A stretch of 64,000 bases of DNA. It comes from Burkholderiales bacterium 8X. GTDB taxonomy: Bacteria > Pseudomonadota > Gammaproteobacteria > Burkholderiales > Burkholderiaceae_C. The stretch is from contig LR732703.1 in NCBI GenBank assembly GCA_902506565.1, forward strand, positions 1,384,525 to 1,448,524, in the 5' to 3' direction. The translations under genes and the position numbers were made by a program. Position 1 is the first letter of the stretch. Every line of letters starts with the position of its first letter. The notes beneath the pieces are model-generated. The model was not told the origin of the DNA. It made no database searches and saw only the letters and a program-made list of their open reading frames with translations. Below are positions 48,836-57,063 of the stretch, one piece after another.

Positions 48836-49217
48836 TATATACTTTGGATTTGATCCAAACCAGGTGACTTGGGACGGCAGAAATGACGGCTATGTAAACA
48901 GCCCGACTTTCGACGCTTTCGGAAGCTTAATGAACGAGGCATTGGCGCAGGCGTATCCCAAGCAGCTTGAGGAAATTACGGAAGGGCAATATCAAATGCT
49001 CTATAATTTTTGTGGGCTGTCTGCAGCCGATTACAACGCCGTCATTGGTGCCATGCGGAAATACATTGCCAGCTTGGTTGATGCGACAGATTGGCAGAAG
49101 AAGGGTGTGTGGGCGTGGCGTGAAATGGCCGAACCATTCATTCGCAAGGACGTGCGGTACGACTTTGCTTTCCACGGTGAAACCCCGCCCAACAAGCACG
49201 ACCAATCGAGTGGGTAA
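48825..49217 (+). CDS. Putative immunity-like protein, family B copy 1
   Basis: 130 residues from a GTG with AGGGAG eight bases upstream. Mainly helical: NSPTFDAFGSLMNEALAQAY, EITEGQYQMLYNF, AADYNAVIGAMRKYIASLV, WREMAEPFIRKDVRYDFAFHG. No named family. A 347-bp stretch of its DNA (48844-49190) is repeated almost exactly at 50828-51174. Its place in the array after a CDI toxin suggests an orphan immunity function. Confidence 0.55.
   Translation: MAGDIYFGFDPNQVTWDGRNDGYVNSPTFDAFGSLMNEALAQAYPKQLEEITEGQYQMLYNFCGLSAADYNAVIGAMRKYIASLVDATDWQKKGVWAWREMAEPFIRKDVRYDFAFHGETPPNKHDQSSG
48844..49190 (+). repeat. Direct repeat, copy 1 (partner 50828-51174)
   Basis: A 347-bp segment matching the second copy base for base over long runs, with no length difference. 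It covers most of family B copy 1. The high identity points to recent duplication or conversion. Confidence 0.85.
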
Positions 49218-49263
49218 CGACGCGCTTGCGCTACTGAAGTCTGCCAACAACCTTAAATGCGTT

Positions 49264-49737
49264 ATGAAGACTTATTCTAATTCGTCGATGAAGAGAACTA
49301 TTTCTGCGAGAAAACCTTCGTGTTTACCTGGGCCCCTTGAGTTCCTCCTTGCAGCACCTGCGTTCGTGGAGGTGGAGGGCTGCGTCTTCTTCTCCAGAGT
49401 CTGGCAGCAAAAGAATTTCACTCATTTAAATATTAGGTTCTACGGCGATGAGATTGGATGCGAAGCATCTATCAATGGACTGCACTTGGCAGACTACTGT
49501 GATAAAGGCGCTGATGTCATTTCGATCGGGTTTGCGTTTGTTGACGCGTTTTTGAGCGCATGGAAGAGCCAATACGAGAGGAGAAATGTAACCTTGACAT
49601 CGGGCTTCGTAGCAGATGGAGAAGAGTTCGGCCCCGATGTAACTTTTACTTTTCATCAAACTAGGCTCCCCAATGTTTTGATGGATCCGAACGACATTGA
49701 GGATGCCCTTGGCAATTTGTTGATCATCGAGGCGTGA
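49264..49737 (+). CDS. Hypothetical protein in immunity array, family C
   Basis: About 157 residues from ATG 49264; ATG 49288 is a second choice. It includes FLLAAPAFVEVEGCVFFSRV, FTHLNIRFYGDEIGCEASING, DVISIGFAFVDAFLSAWKSQ and VLMDPNDIEDALGNLLIIEA. Beta-rich first half, helical middle. No named family. AT-rich, single copy, placed between two immunity-like families; probably another immunity gene. Confidence 0.5.
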   Translation: MKTYSNSSMKRTISARKPSCLPGPLEFLLAAPAFVEVEGCVFFSRVWQQKNFTHLNIRFYGDEIGCEASINGLHLADYCDKGADVISIGFAFVDAFLSAWKSQYERRNVTLTSGFVADGEEFGPDVTFTFHQTRLPNVLMDPNDIEDALGNLLIIEA

Positions 49738-49974
49738 ATGCGATATTCCGCTCCGCGCCGAGGTGGAGTGATAACGATACGCGATCGTCAGGAGGGGCAA
49801 CCATGCGAATCTGAATTTGGAGCGCATTATTGTTCTGGTGGTAATCAAGGCCCTGCTAGGGGATTCGGGTTCCAGGTTTTTTAGCGGCTGTGCGTACAAA
49901 TCGTGGCTCAACGGCGTCAACAACAGTGCGCGACGTTGAGTTGTCTTATCAAAAAACATTTGGGGAGCGTTGTA
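49738..49974. other. Intergenic gap in immunity array (237 bp)
   Basis: Contains short stop-interrupted frames only. It may be the remains of a former toxin C-terminus or immunity gene. No clear motif was recognised. Confidence 0.35.
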
Positions 49975-50385
49975 ATGGTTTGGCGAAAGGTTACTGAGAA
50001 TCTGATTGGCGGGAACTATACGTGGTTCGACTCGCAAGTCGAAGGCAAGGAGTTGCTTCCACTTCTATATTGTGTAGGTAATGCTTTTCCGGCTAGGGAT
50101 CGACAGGACTTCTGGTATTACATCCCAGAGTTATTTACTCCTAACGAACCGAAACTTGCGGCAGGCGATCCAGATTGGCTGTTAGAGGGTTACACGACCG
50201 CTGAAGGGAAAACGATGTACTGGGCATCGACAACAACCGCGATTAGCTGTTTGGAGCCACCAGTCGGTGACTATGATGAGTCAATTGTGAAACGCTACTT
50301 CACGCGCACGATGCGGGAATATGGACGTGTCCATGGCGAAGCCAAAGAAGTGATTGAGCAGCTCATTCTGCAATATAAATTATAG
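49975..50385 (+). CDS. Putative CDI immunity protein, family A copy 2
   Basis: 136 residues starting MVWRKVTENLIGGNYTWFDS. It aligns along its whole length with family A copy 1, including LLPLLYCVGNAFPARDR and TRTMREYGRV. Differences cluster in the middle (residues ~60-100), as expected if the toxin-contact surface has changed. No toxin gene lies immediately upstream, so it is an orphan immunity gene. A GGGGAG site lies upstream of the ATG. Confidence 0.68.
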   Translation: MVWRKVTENLIGGNYTWFDSQVEGKELLPLLYCVGNAFPARDRQDFWYYIPELFTPNEPKLAAGDPDWLLEGYTTAEGKTMYWASTTTAISCLEPPVGDYDESIVKRYFTRTMREYGRVHGEAKEVIEQLILQYKL

Positions 50386-50396
50386 GAGACGTGTTG

Positions 50397-50914
50397 ATGT
50401 CACAGGACGAGTTTTTCGAACTTGAACTTGGTGAGAGACGACGTGCATACGGAGAGTTGGTTGCGGTCGGTAGTATTGTGATCAGCGATTTCAAAGAGAC
50501 CTTCTTCGCTCCTCTCGGATATTGGTCTGAAGCAGCTTACCAAAAATTTGGTTTGCTCAGCTCCTCAAGCTGGACTCGAAGGGCCAGATTTTCCTGGCGA
50601 CAAGCATGGGAGATCCGCGTTATCTGAGTTTTGTATTCGGCTGGACGCACTATTTGGTTGGCAAGCGTGTTCACTGCCAAAATCATGTCATTTTCTTAGA
50701 GAAATTGACGACGTCTTTTAACCTATTAAATATGGACGAACACGTTCTTGATCGAAGTACCGTTAACGAAGATGGCATCCAGATCTCCGAATGGTCGGTT
50801 TCGCGCACAGCGGTCGCAGATTTTCGATTGGATTCGATCCAAACCAGAGGTTTCGAGACGGTAGAAACGACGGCTATGTCAACAGCCCCACTTTCGACGC
50901 TTTCGGAAGTTTGA
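50397..50914 (+). pseudogene. Immunity-array gene, family D, frameshifted
   Basis: The first frame starts MSQDEFFELELGERRRAYGE after an AGGAG site and runs to about YWSEAAYQ (near 50540). Meaningful sequence continues in another frame as IWFAQLLKLDSKGQIFLATS, then VFGWTHYLVGKRVHCQNHVI and ISEWSVSRTAVADF, to about 50825. Joined, the two frames give one plausible ~145-residue protein. The end then runs into the family B repeat, so its own C-terminus is probably truncated. Likely a decayed immunity gene. Confidence 0.55.
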
Positions 50915-51246
50915 TGAATGAGGCATTGGCGCAGGCATTTCCCGAGCAGCTTGAGAAAATAACAGAGGGGCAATATCAAATGCTCTATGATTTTGGTGAG
51001 CTGTCGGCAGCCGATTACAACGCCGTCATTGATGCCATGCGGAAATACATTGCCAGCTTGGTTGATGCGACAGATTGGCAGAAGAAGGGCGTGTGGGTGT
51101 GGCGTGAAATGGCCGAACCATTCATTCGCAAGGACGTGCGGTACGACTTTGCTTTCCACGGTGAAACCCTGCCCAGCACAAGCAATCGCTTGCGTGCCGT
51201 CGCGCTTGCGCTGCTGAGGGTCCGGCGCCTGTTCCAGCGTAGATGA
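50791..51246 (+). CDS. Putative immunity-like protein, family B copy 2 (chimeric start)
   Basis: 151 residues if started at the ATG 50791. The true family B sequence begins about residue 13 (FSIGFDPNQ) and matches copy 1 through RYDFAFHGET. The first residues lie over the family D gene in another frame and are not part of the original protein; its native start has been lost by a recombination joint near 50827. The tail differs from copy 1 (LPSTSNRLRAV...). It may still be expressed. Confidence 0.5.
   Translation: MVGFAHSGRRFSIGFDPNQRFRDGRNDGYVNSPTFDAFGSLMNEALAQAFPEQLEKITEGQYQMLYDFGELSAADYNAVIDAMRKYIASLVDATDWQKKGVWVWREMAEPFIRKDVRYDFAFHGETLPSTSNRLRAVALALLRVRRLFQRR
50828..51174 (+). repeat. Direct repeat, copy 2 (partner 48844-49190)
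   Basis: Second copy of the 347-bp segment; same length as copy 1. The left boundary is abrupt and cuts into a different gene. Confidence 0.85.
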
Positions 51247-51344
51247 CGCAAGGTTGCTCGATACCAGCGCTTTTTCGGTAGCGCCAAGAGTCGGCCCGAC
51301 GCAGCCTGCCCGCATTCAACAAAAACAAACCAAGGGAGTTAGTC

Positions 51345-53102
51345 ATGAAATCCAACCTGCTGGCCGCAGCCATGCTGGCCACGCCGCTGTTCGCCTCCGC
51401 GCAACAAGCAACTACCCCACGCCCCTTCATCGAACAGCAGCGCCAGCAAGAGCGCGAGCGCGCCCTTCGCGAGCAGAACGAGCGATCCGTCGACGAACGT
51501 CTTCTACAAACCGCGCCCGCCGCGCCCACAGCTCGCATCCCGGATGCCGAAGCTGCGTGCTTCGCCATCGACCGGATCGAGCTCGTCGGCGAACATGCCG
51601 ACGCATTCCAATGGGCGATCGCCGATCTCTCCGGCCCCGACCGCGACGACAGCCCGATCGGCCGCTGCCTGGGTACCTCCGGCGTCAACATCGTCATCTC
51701 GCGCGCCCAGGCGGCGTTGATCGATCGCGGCTGGTCGACATCGCGCGTGCTGACCGCGCCGCAAGGCCTGTCTGCGGGCACGTTGATCCTGACCCTCGTG
51801 CCCGGCCGCATCGCCGCCATCCGGCTGCGGCCCGATTCCAACGCCGCGCCCTTGCTCGGCAGCGCCGCCTTGCTCGGCTCGGCGATCCCGGCGTCGCCCG
51901 GCGACCTCTTGAACCTGCGCGCCGTCGAACAGGGCCTCGAGAACTTGAAGCGTGTGCCGACCGTCGAAGCCGACATCCAGATCGAACCTTCGACGGCTCC
52001 CGACGCGCGCCCCGGCGACAGCGACCTCGTCGTCCCGTACGCCCAATCGAAGAAGTGGCGCGTGGCCCTTTCGCTGGACGACAGCGGCACCAAGGCCACC
52101 GGCAAGTACCAGGCCGGCACCACGCTCTCGCTCGACAACCTCCTCGGGCTGAACGACCTGTTCTACGTCAACGCCAGCCACAGCGTCGATCGCCACCTGC
52201 TGTCCAACGACCAGCTCGGCACCGAAGCCCAGACGGTGCACTACTCCTTGCCGTACGGCGACTGGCTGCTGGCCTTTACCGGGTCCAACAGCCAGTTCTT
52301 CCAGACGGTGGCGGGCTTCGATCAGGACTACGTCTATGCCGGCAAGACCAACAACGCCGAAGTGAAGCTGTCGCGCAGGCTCTACCGGGACAAGAGCCGC
52401 AAGACCTCGGCTTCGATCAAGGCTTTTCGCCGCGAGTCGCGCAACCTGGCGAACGACACCGAAATCGGCGTCCAGCATCGGGTGGTCGGCGGCTGGGAGG
52501 CCAGCTTGAACCACAAGGAGTTCATCGGCGACGCGACGCTCGAAGGCACGCTGGCCTACAAACGCGGAACGCATGGCTTCGGCTCGATCGTGGCACCGGA
52601 AGAGTTGGCCTACCGCCGCGATCCGAGCGAGCCGCTGGAAGGTACGTCCTACCTCAAGCTCTACACCGCCGAGATCGCGCTGAACGCGCCGTTCAAGCTC
52701 GGCGAGCATAAGCTGCGCTATTCGGGGCTGTTCCGCGCGCAATGGAACCGCACGGCGTTGACGCCGCAAGACCGGCTCGCGATCGGCGGGCGCTACACGG
52801 TGCGCGGCTTCGATGGCGAGACCAGCCTGATCGCCGAGCGGGGCTTCTTGGTCCGCAGCGACATCGGCTGGAGCGCGGGGGAGAGCGGGGCAGAGGTCTA
52901 CTCGGGAATCGACTACGGGCATGTCGGCGGGCCGGGCGTGCAGAAGCTCGTCGGCAACCATCTGGCCGGTGCGGTCGTGGGCGTGCGCGGCCAGTGGCGC
53001 AAGCTGAGCTATGACCTCTTCGTCGGCGCGCCAATCTGGAAGCCGGAGGGCTATCGAACCGCGAAGGTGACGGCTGGCTTCAATGTGGACGTGAGCTTCT
53101 AG
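51345..53102 (+). CDS. TpsB/CdiB outer-membrane transporter (ShlB/FhaC/HecB family)
   Basis: 585 residues with a signal peptide (LLAAAMLATPLFASAQ), an N-terminal plug helix region rich in Gln/Arg/Glu, POTRA domains beginning near ACFAIDRIELVG, and a 16-strand beta-barrel. The conserved loop motif is YTVRGFDGETSLIAERGF, followed by final strands and C-terminal Phe. It secretes the TpsA/CdiA protein across the outer membrane. Intact and of normal length, with core-like GC, unlike the array upstream. Order cdiA-immunity-cdiB is that of Burkholderia-type CDI loci. Confidence 0.93.
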   Translation: MKSNLLAAAMLATPLFASAQQATTPRPFIEQQRQQERERALREQNERSVDERLLQTAPAAPTARIPDAEAACFAIDRIELVGEHADAFQWAIADLSGPDRDDSPIGRCLGTSGVNIVISRAQAALIDRGWSTSRVLTAPQGLSAGTLILTLVPGRIAAIRLRPDSNAAPLLGSAALLGSAIPASPGDLLNLRAVEQGLENLKRVPTVEADIQIEPSTAPDARPGDSDLVVPYAQSKKWRVALSLDDSGTKATGKYQAGTTLSLDNLLGLNDLFYVNASHSVDRHLLSNDQLGTEAQTVHYSLPYGDWLLAFTGSNSQFFQTVAGFDQDYVYAGKTNNAEVKLSRRLYRDKSRKTSASIKAFRRESRNLANDTEIGVQHRVVGGWEASLNHKEFIGDATLEGTLAYKRGTHGFGSIVAPEELAYRRDPSEPLEGTSYLKLYTAEIALNAPFKLGEHKLRYSGLFRAQWNRTALTPQDRLAIGGRYTVRGFDGETSLIAERGFLVRSDIGWSAGESGAEVYSGIDYGHVGGPGVQKLVGNHLAGAVVGVRGQWRKLSYDLFVGAPIWKPEGYRTAKVTAGFNVDVSF

Positions 53103-53229
53103 CGGTTCGCATCCGACGCTGACGGCAGGTGTTCGGAAGAGAATCGGCGCAGATCGCAGATCGCCAATCACCGATGCCGATCGCTTCGTGGCGCCGGCTT
53201 CCCGTCCAATTCCCAAGGAGACACTTTTC

Positions 53230-53538
53230 ATGATCCACGTTCTCGCCCTCATCGTCACCCGACCCGGCCTGCGTTCGCAGGTGCTCGACCTGTTCAAGGC
53301 CAATTGCCCGGCGGTGCTGGCAGAAGACGGCTGCATCGAGTACCAGGCCACGATCGACGCGGCCGGCATGCCGACCGGCAAGGGAACGCTCGGCGAGGAC
53401 ACGTTCGTGGTCGTCGAGAAGTGGGAGTCGCTCGCCGCGCTCCAGGCGCACGCCGCATCGCCGCACATGGCTGCCTACGGCCAAGAGACCAAGGAGATGG
53501 TGGCCAGCCGAACCATCCATGTGCTCGAGCCGGTCTGA
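53230..53538 (+). CDS. Antibiotic biosynthesis monooxygenase-fold protein (YgiN/ABM-like)
   Basis: 102 residues, one ferredoxin-like ABM domain. IHVLALIVTRPGLRSQVLDLF, DGCIEYQATID and VVVEKWESLAALQAHAASPHM match the family, which includes quinol monooxygenases. An AAGGAGAC site precedes ATG 53230. Substrate unknown. The glycosyltransferase gene begins 9 bp after its stop. Confidence 0.88.
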   Translation: MIHVLALIVTRPGLRSQVLDLFKANCPAVLAEDGCIEYQATIDAAGMPTGKGTLGEDTFVVVEKWESLAALQAHAASPHMAAYGQETKEMVASRTIHVLEPV

Positions 53539-53547
53539 CGCCGCGCC

Positions 53548-54891
53548 TTGCGTACGCCTTCTCGCATCCTGATCTGCGCCATGGGCAGCCATGGCGACAT
53601 GCTGCCCTTCATCGGCCTCGGCGCCGTGTTGCAGCGCCGCGGCCATGAGGTGCGCTTCTACGGCAACGGCTTGTTCGATCGGCTGGTGACCCGCGCGGGG
53701 CTGCACTTCGTCGAGACCAGCGATGCCGACCTGGTACGCGCCGCGCTGGCCGACCCGCGCGCAACCGAGACCCGTGGCGGACTCGGGCTGATCGGCGAAG
53801 GCGTCGTCGACACCGTGCTGCCCACCTACCGAGCGATGGCGGCCGATGTGCTGCCGGGTGCCACGCTGCTGCTCGGTTCCACCTTGGCCTTCGCGCCGAG
53901 GCTGCTGGCCGAGACGCACGGCCTGCCATGCGCGATCGCTCATCTGTCGCCGTCGATCTTCCGCTCCGAGCATCGTGCGCCGCGGCTGTTGCCGCAGCTT
54001 CGCATCGATCGCTGGCCGCGGCTGGCCCAGCGCGGCTTGTGGGCGTTGGCGGATTGGCGGGTGATCGATCCGGTCTTTACGCGGCCCTTCAACGTGGCGC
54101 GCGCCAGTCTCGGCCTGCCGCCGGTGCAGCGCATGTTGCACCGATGGATTCATCAGGCCAGCCTGAACCTCGGCATGTTTCCCGGATGGTTTGCGAATCC
54201 GCAGCCCGATTGGCCGGCTGCCGAGCTGACCGGTTTTCCGATGTACGACGGAGAGCCCGAAGCCGATGCCGAAACCGAAGCCGAAGCCGATGCCGATGCC
54301 GATGCCGAAGCCGAAGCCGATGCCGATGCCGGTTCGGCCTCCTTGCGGCGTTTCCTCGATGCCGGCCCGGCGCCGGTGGTCTTCACCGCTGGCACGGCCA
54401 ACACGCGATCCAAGGCCTTCTACGCCGAGTCGGCCGCTGCGTGCGTTCGGCTCGGCCTTCGTGGCATCCTGGTCGCGGCCGAGCGCGCACAGTTGCCCGA
54501 CATCTTGCCGCCCGAGCTCCTGCACGTCTCCTATGCGCGATTCAAGCTGCTCTTCCCGCGCGCGGCGGCGGTGGTCCATCACGCTGGCATCGGCACGCTC
54601 AGCCAGGCGTTGGGTGCGGGCGTTCCGCAATTGGTGCGACCGATGGCCTATGACCAGTTCGACAACGCGGCGAGGGCCTGCGATCTCGGGGTCGCAACCG
54701 AACTGCTGCCCGCGCACTACCGGGGCGAGCGGCTCGATGCGGCTTTGACCGGGTTGCTGCGCGACCGGCAACTGCACGTCAGATGCGCGGCCGTGGCTCA
54801 GCGCATGAAATCGGAAGACGGTTTGTCGCGAGCATGCGACCTGATCGAGGCGCTACCTGCATCGAGCCAGGCTCGACCGGCTCGGGCGTAG
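53548..54891 (+). CDS. GT1-type glycosyltransferase (UGT/rhamnosyltransferase-like)
   Basis: 447 residues, GT-B fold. The N-terminal domain starts RILICAMGSHGDMLPFIGLG and the C-terminal donor-binding domain has VVHHAGIGTLSQALGAGVPQLVRPMAYDQFDNA, the UDP-sugar signature of the family. The linker carries an acidic (Glu/Asp-Ala) repeat of about 25 residues encoded by a 6-bp DNA repeat. The start is a TTG at 53548, needed to include the first strand; an ATG at 53581 would cut it. The acceptor is unknown. Confidence 0.88.
   Translation: MRTPSRILICAMGSHGDMLPFIGLGAVLQRRGHEVRFYGNGLFDRLVTRAGLHFVETSDADLVRAALADPRATETRGGLGLIGEGVVDTVLPTYRAMAADVLPGATLLLGSTLAFAPRLLAETHGLPCAIAHLSPSIFRSEHRAPRLLPQLRIDRWPRLAQRGLWALADWRVIDPVFTRPFNVARASLGLPPVQRMLHRWIHQASLNLGMFPGWFANPQPDWPAAELTGFPMYDGEPEADAETEAEADADADAEAEADADAGSASLRRFLDAGPAPVVFTAGTANTRSKAFYAESAAACVRLGLRGILVAAERAQLPDILPPELLHVSYARFKLLFPRAAAVVHHAGIGTLSQALGAGVPQLVRPMAYDQFDNAARACDLGVATELLPAHYRGERLDAALTGLLRDRQLHVRCAAVAQRMKSEDGLSRACDLIEALPASSQARPARA
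54255..54330 (+). repeat. Hexanucleotide repeat in glycosyltransferase linker
   Basis: About twelve units of GCCGAA/GCCGAT/CCGAAG type encode alternating Ala with Glu or Asp between the two halves of the protein. Six-base units keep the frame when copy number changes. Confidence 0.85.
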
Positions 54892-54969
54892 GCCTCGCCT
54901 AGCGCCTAGCGCACATTCGCCCACCGCCCACCGCCCACCGCCTGCCGGTAATAGGTTTCGGCTCCCGCC

Positions 54970-55227
54970 TTACCGGTAGTACGCCTCGACCTTGCCCTTC
55001 AGCTTGATCAAGAGCGGCTTGCCCTTGCGATCGAGCGTCTTGCCGGCCGGAACCTTGATCCAGCCTTCGCTGATGCAGTATTCCTCGACGTCGAGGCGTT
55101 CCTTGCCGTTGAAGCGGATGCCAATGTCGTGATCGAAGACGGCAGCCAGGTGATGCGGGCTGCGCGGATCGATCGAGAGGTGGTCCGGCAGCGGCGGAGG
55201 GGATGAATTCGTTGAAGGCTCTGTCAT
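54970..55227 (-). CDS. DUF3297 family protein
   Basis: 85 residues. DHLSIDPRSPHHLAAVFDHD, GIRFNGKERLDVEEYCISEG and LIKLKGKVEAYYR are typical of this small cytoplasmic family of unknown function. The length is normal. It follows the NlpC/P60 gene on the same strand. Confidence 0.9.
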   Translation of the reverse strand: MTEPSTNSSPPPLPDHLSIDPRSPHHLAAVFDHDIGIRFNGKERLDVEEYCISEGWIKVPAGKTLDRKGKPLLIKLKGKVEAYYR

Positions 55228-55273
55228 GGCTGCGGCCGATGATACGTCGCATGCCGGAGCGCTTTCGGCGCCC

Positions 55274-55747
55274 TCAGGGCCTTCTCACTTCCAGCGGCTG
55301 GCGCGACCAGTAAGGGCCGTCCAGCCGGTCGAGCCGGACTTCTCCGCCGCTCGAAGGCGCATGCACGAACCGGTTCTCGCCGACATAGATGCCCGCGTGG
55401 GTCGGCCGCCTGCCGCCGAACAGCACGAGGTCGCCGGAACGCAGGTCGCGGGTCGAGCCCGCCTCGCCGAAACCCGAAAGCTGTTCCACCGTGCGCGGCG
55501 GCGCGACGCCCGCGCGAGTCCGGTAGACGAAGCCGATGAGGCCGCTGCAATCGAAGCCGCCCTCGACCGTATTGCCGCCGTAGCGATAGGGCGTGCCGAC
55601 CAGCCCGAGCGCGTGGATGGCGATGTCGTTGGCCTGCTCGGGCGTCAGGGGCGGATAGTGGCGAGACCGCTTCGACGCGGGCGGAGCGCTGCAGCCCGCG
55701 GCGACGAGGGTGGCGATCAGCAGGGTGGCTGCGAGGCGTCGATTCAT
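55274..55747 (-). CDS. NlpC/P60 family lipoprotein
   Basis: 157 residues. A lipobox VAAGC follows the signal segment. The NlpC/P60 domain has the catalytic Cys in GGFDCSGLIGFVYR, His in THAGIYVGENRFVHAP and a plausible third polar residue after it. Such enzymes cut peptide stems in peptidoglycan. Probably attached to the outer or inner membrane facing the periplasm. Confidence 0.92.
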   Translation of the reverse strand: MNRRLAATLLIATLVAAGCSAPPASKRSRHYPPLTPEQANDIAIHALGLVGTPYRYGGNTVEGGFDCSGLIGFVYRTRAGVAPPRTVEQLSGFGEAGSTRDLRSGDLVLFGGRRPTHAGIYVGENRFVHAPSSGGEVRLDRLDGPYWSRQPLEVRRP

Positions 55748-55807
55748 GGCGCCGATTCTCGTCGGCTCGCCTCGGCCGCCTTTGCCGACTTGGCCGCCTT
55801 GGCCGCT

Positions 55808-56113
55808 TCAGCTCGTTCGACTGCCCGGATGCGCGGCTTTCTTGCACTCGCCGATTTCGATTCGTGTCCGGAGCTGCGAGAACAGCAGGGAAAGCTCGGC
55901 CTGCGTCGCCGGATCGGGATCGCGCGCCAGCAGGCAGCGCCAGCCGACGGCGGAGGCGAAGTCGATCAGGAGCATGCTGCGCGGACCATCGCCCGCGCCG
56001 TGGAGGGATGCGGCGAATTCGCGAACGATGGCGTCCTGCGCTTCGCGAATGGCTCGCTCGGCTTCCTCGATCGGGTCCTGCGGATGCACCTCGAAACTGC
56101 GGCTCGCGGTCAT
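55808..56113 (-). CDS. Hypothetical protein, 101 aa
   Basis: It begins MTASRSFEVHPQDPIEEAER and is mainly helical (IREAQDAIVREFAASLHGAG, LLIDFASAVGWRCLLARD). No signal peptide and no family recognised. The ATG at 56113 has GGAGG upstream, making it better than one at 56182. Confidence 0.55.
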   Translation of the reverse strand: MTASRSFEVHPQDPIEEAERAIREAQDAIVREFAASLHGAGDGPRSMLLIDFASAVGWRCLLARDPDPATQAELSLLFSQLRTRIEIGECKKAAHPGSRTS

Positions 56114-56271
56114 GCTCCACCTCCGGTTTCCTGCTGGGCTGTGATGTTGCCTTCGGCATCGCTCCCCGGATGCGAGCCGCACGTCATCGGCTCGGAATCG
56201 ATCCGAAGCCTATCCCAACGCTCATCGCTTGGGCATGCTTCTTTCGGTGTAGGGGCGCTGCTGCGCCGCAG

Positions 56272-57063
56272 CTACAGAACCTTGACGGCCCTGCCGATGT
56301 ATTGGATCGGCCCGGTCGGGCGGTCGATCGGCGAGCCGTCCTTCGGTTCGAGCGTGAGTTCGAACAACTGATTGTTTTCGAGCGGAGGAAGCCGATCGAT
56401 CGGCACCCGGAGGGCCTGGCCCGGGCGCACGAGCCCGAGCGATACCGGCCCTTGCCACCGGTCGGCCTTGGTCCAGAACTGCAGCGACTTGTCCCCGGGC
56501 ACGGCCGTGGTCCCGAGCGGAATCAGGCTGAGCTGCTGGCTGGACGCGCTGGCCGCCTGCACCACCCAGCCGGGCGCCTTGTCCTGCGGCGCGACCAGCA
56601 CCACCATGTACTGCGGCGACGGCGGGGCGCCCAGGCGTGTAACCAGCACGGTCGCCATGATCGCCGCGGCAACAAATCCTGCCGCACTCAGGCCGCGCCA
56701 GAAGCCGAGGCTGTCGAACCATCGGCGCGAAGGTGAAGCTGATGTCGAAGGCGAACGCGAAAGCGGTTGAAAAGCGCTGGCTTTGGCTGAAGTCGCCGCA
56801 CCCGAGGCCGAGGCCGAGTGGACCGAGGGGGCCGAGGCGGCCGAGGATTCCACGCTGTGCTCGATCCGCTTCCACAAGTCGGCGGACGGCTCGGCCGGTG
56901 CGGCCAGTGCCGTCAGCGGCAACAGCCGCGCTTCCCAGGCTTCGATGGCAGCTCGAAGGCTCGGGTCGCTTTGGCTATCGACTTCGACCTTCCGGCGGGC
57001 CTCGGCGGAAAGCGTTCCGAGCACGTACTCGCCGGCGATCGAATCCAGCTCGTCCGCGTTCAT
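56272..57063 (-). CDS. Anti-sigma factor (RskA/zinc-less ASF type)
   Basis: 263 residues. The N-terminal cytoplasmic part (MNADELDSIAGEYVLGTLSA, then FWKRI-like DLWKRIEHSV) is the anti-sigma domain of the RskA family. One membrane helix (GFVAAAIMATVLVTRLGA) and a periplasmic RskA C-terminal domain follow (YMVVLVAPQDKAPGWVVQA, NQLFELTLEPKDGSPIDRPT). It would hold the adjacent ECF sigma factor at the membrane. Its ATG overlaps the sigma gene's stop (ATGA). Confidence 0.9.
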   Translation of the reverse strand: MNADELDSIAGEYVLGTLSAEARRKVEVDSQSDPSLRAAIEAWEARLLPLTALAAPAEPSADLWKRIEHSVESSAASAPSVHSASASGAATSAKASAFQPLSRSPSTSASPSRRWFDSLGFWRGLSAAGFVAAAIMATVLVTRLGAPPSPQYMVVLVAPQDKAPGWVVQAASASSQQLSLIPLGTTAVPGDKSLQFWTKADRWQGPVSLGLVRPGQALRVPIDRLPPLENNQLFELTLEPKDGSPIDRPTGPIQYIGRAVKVL

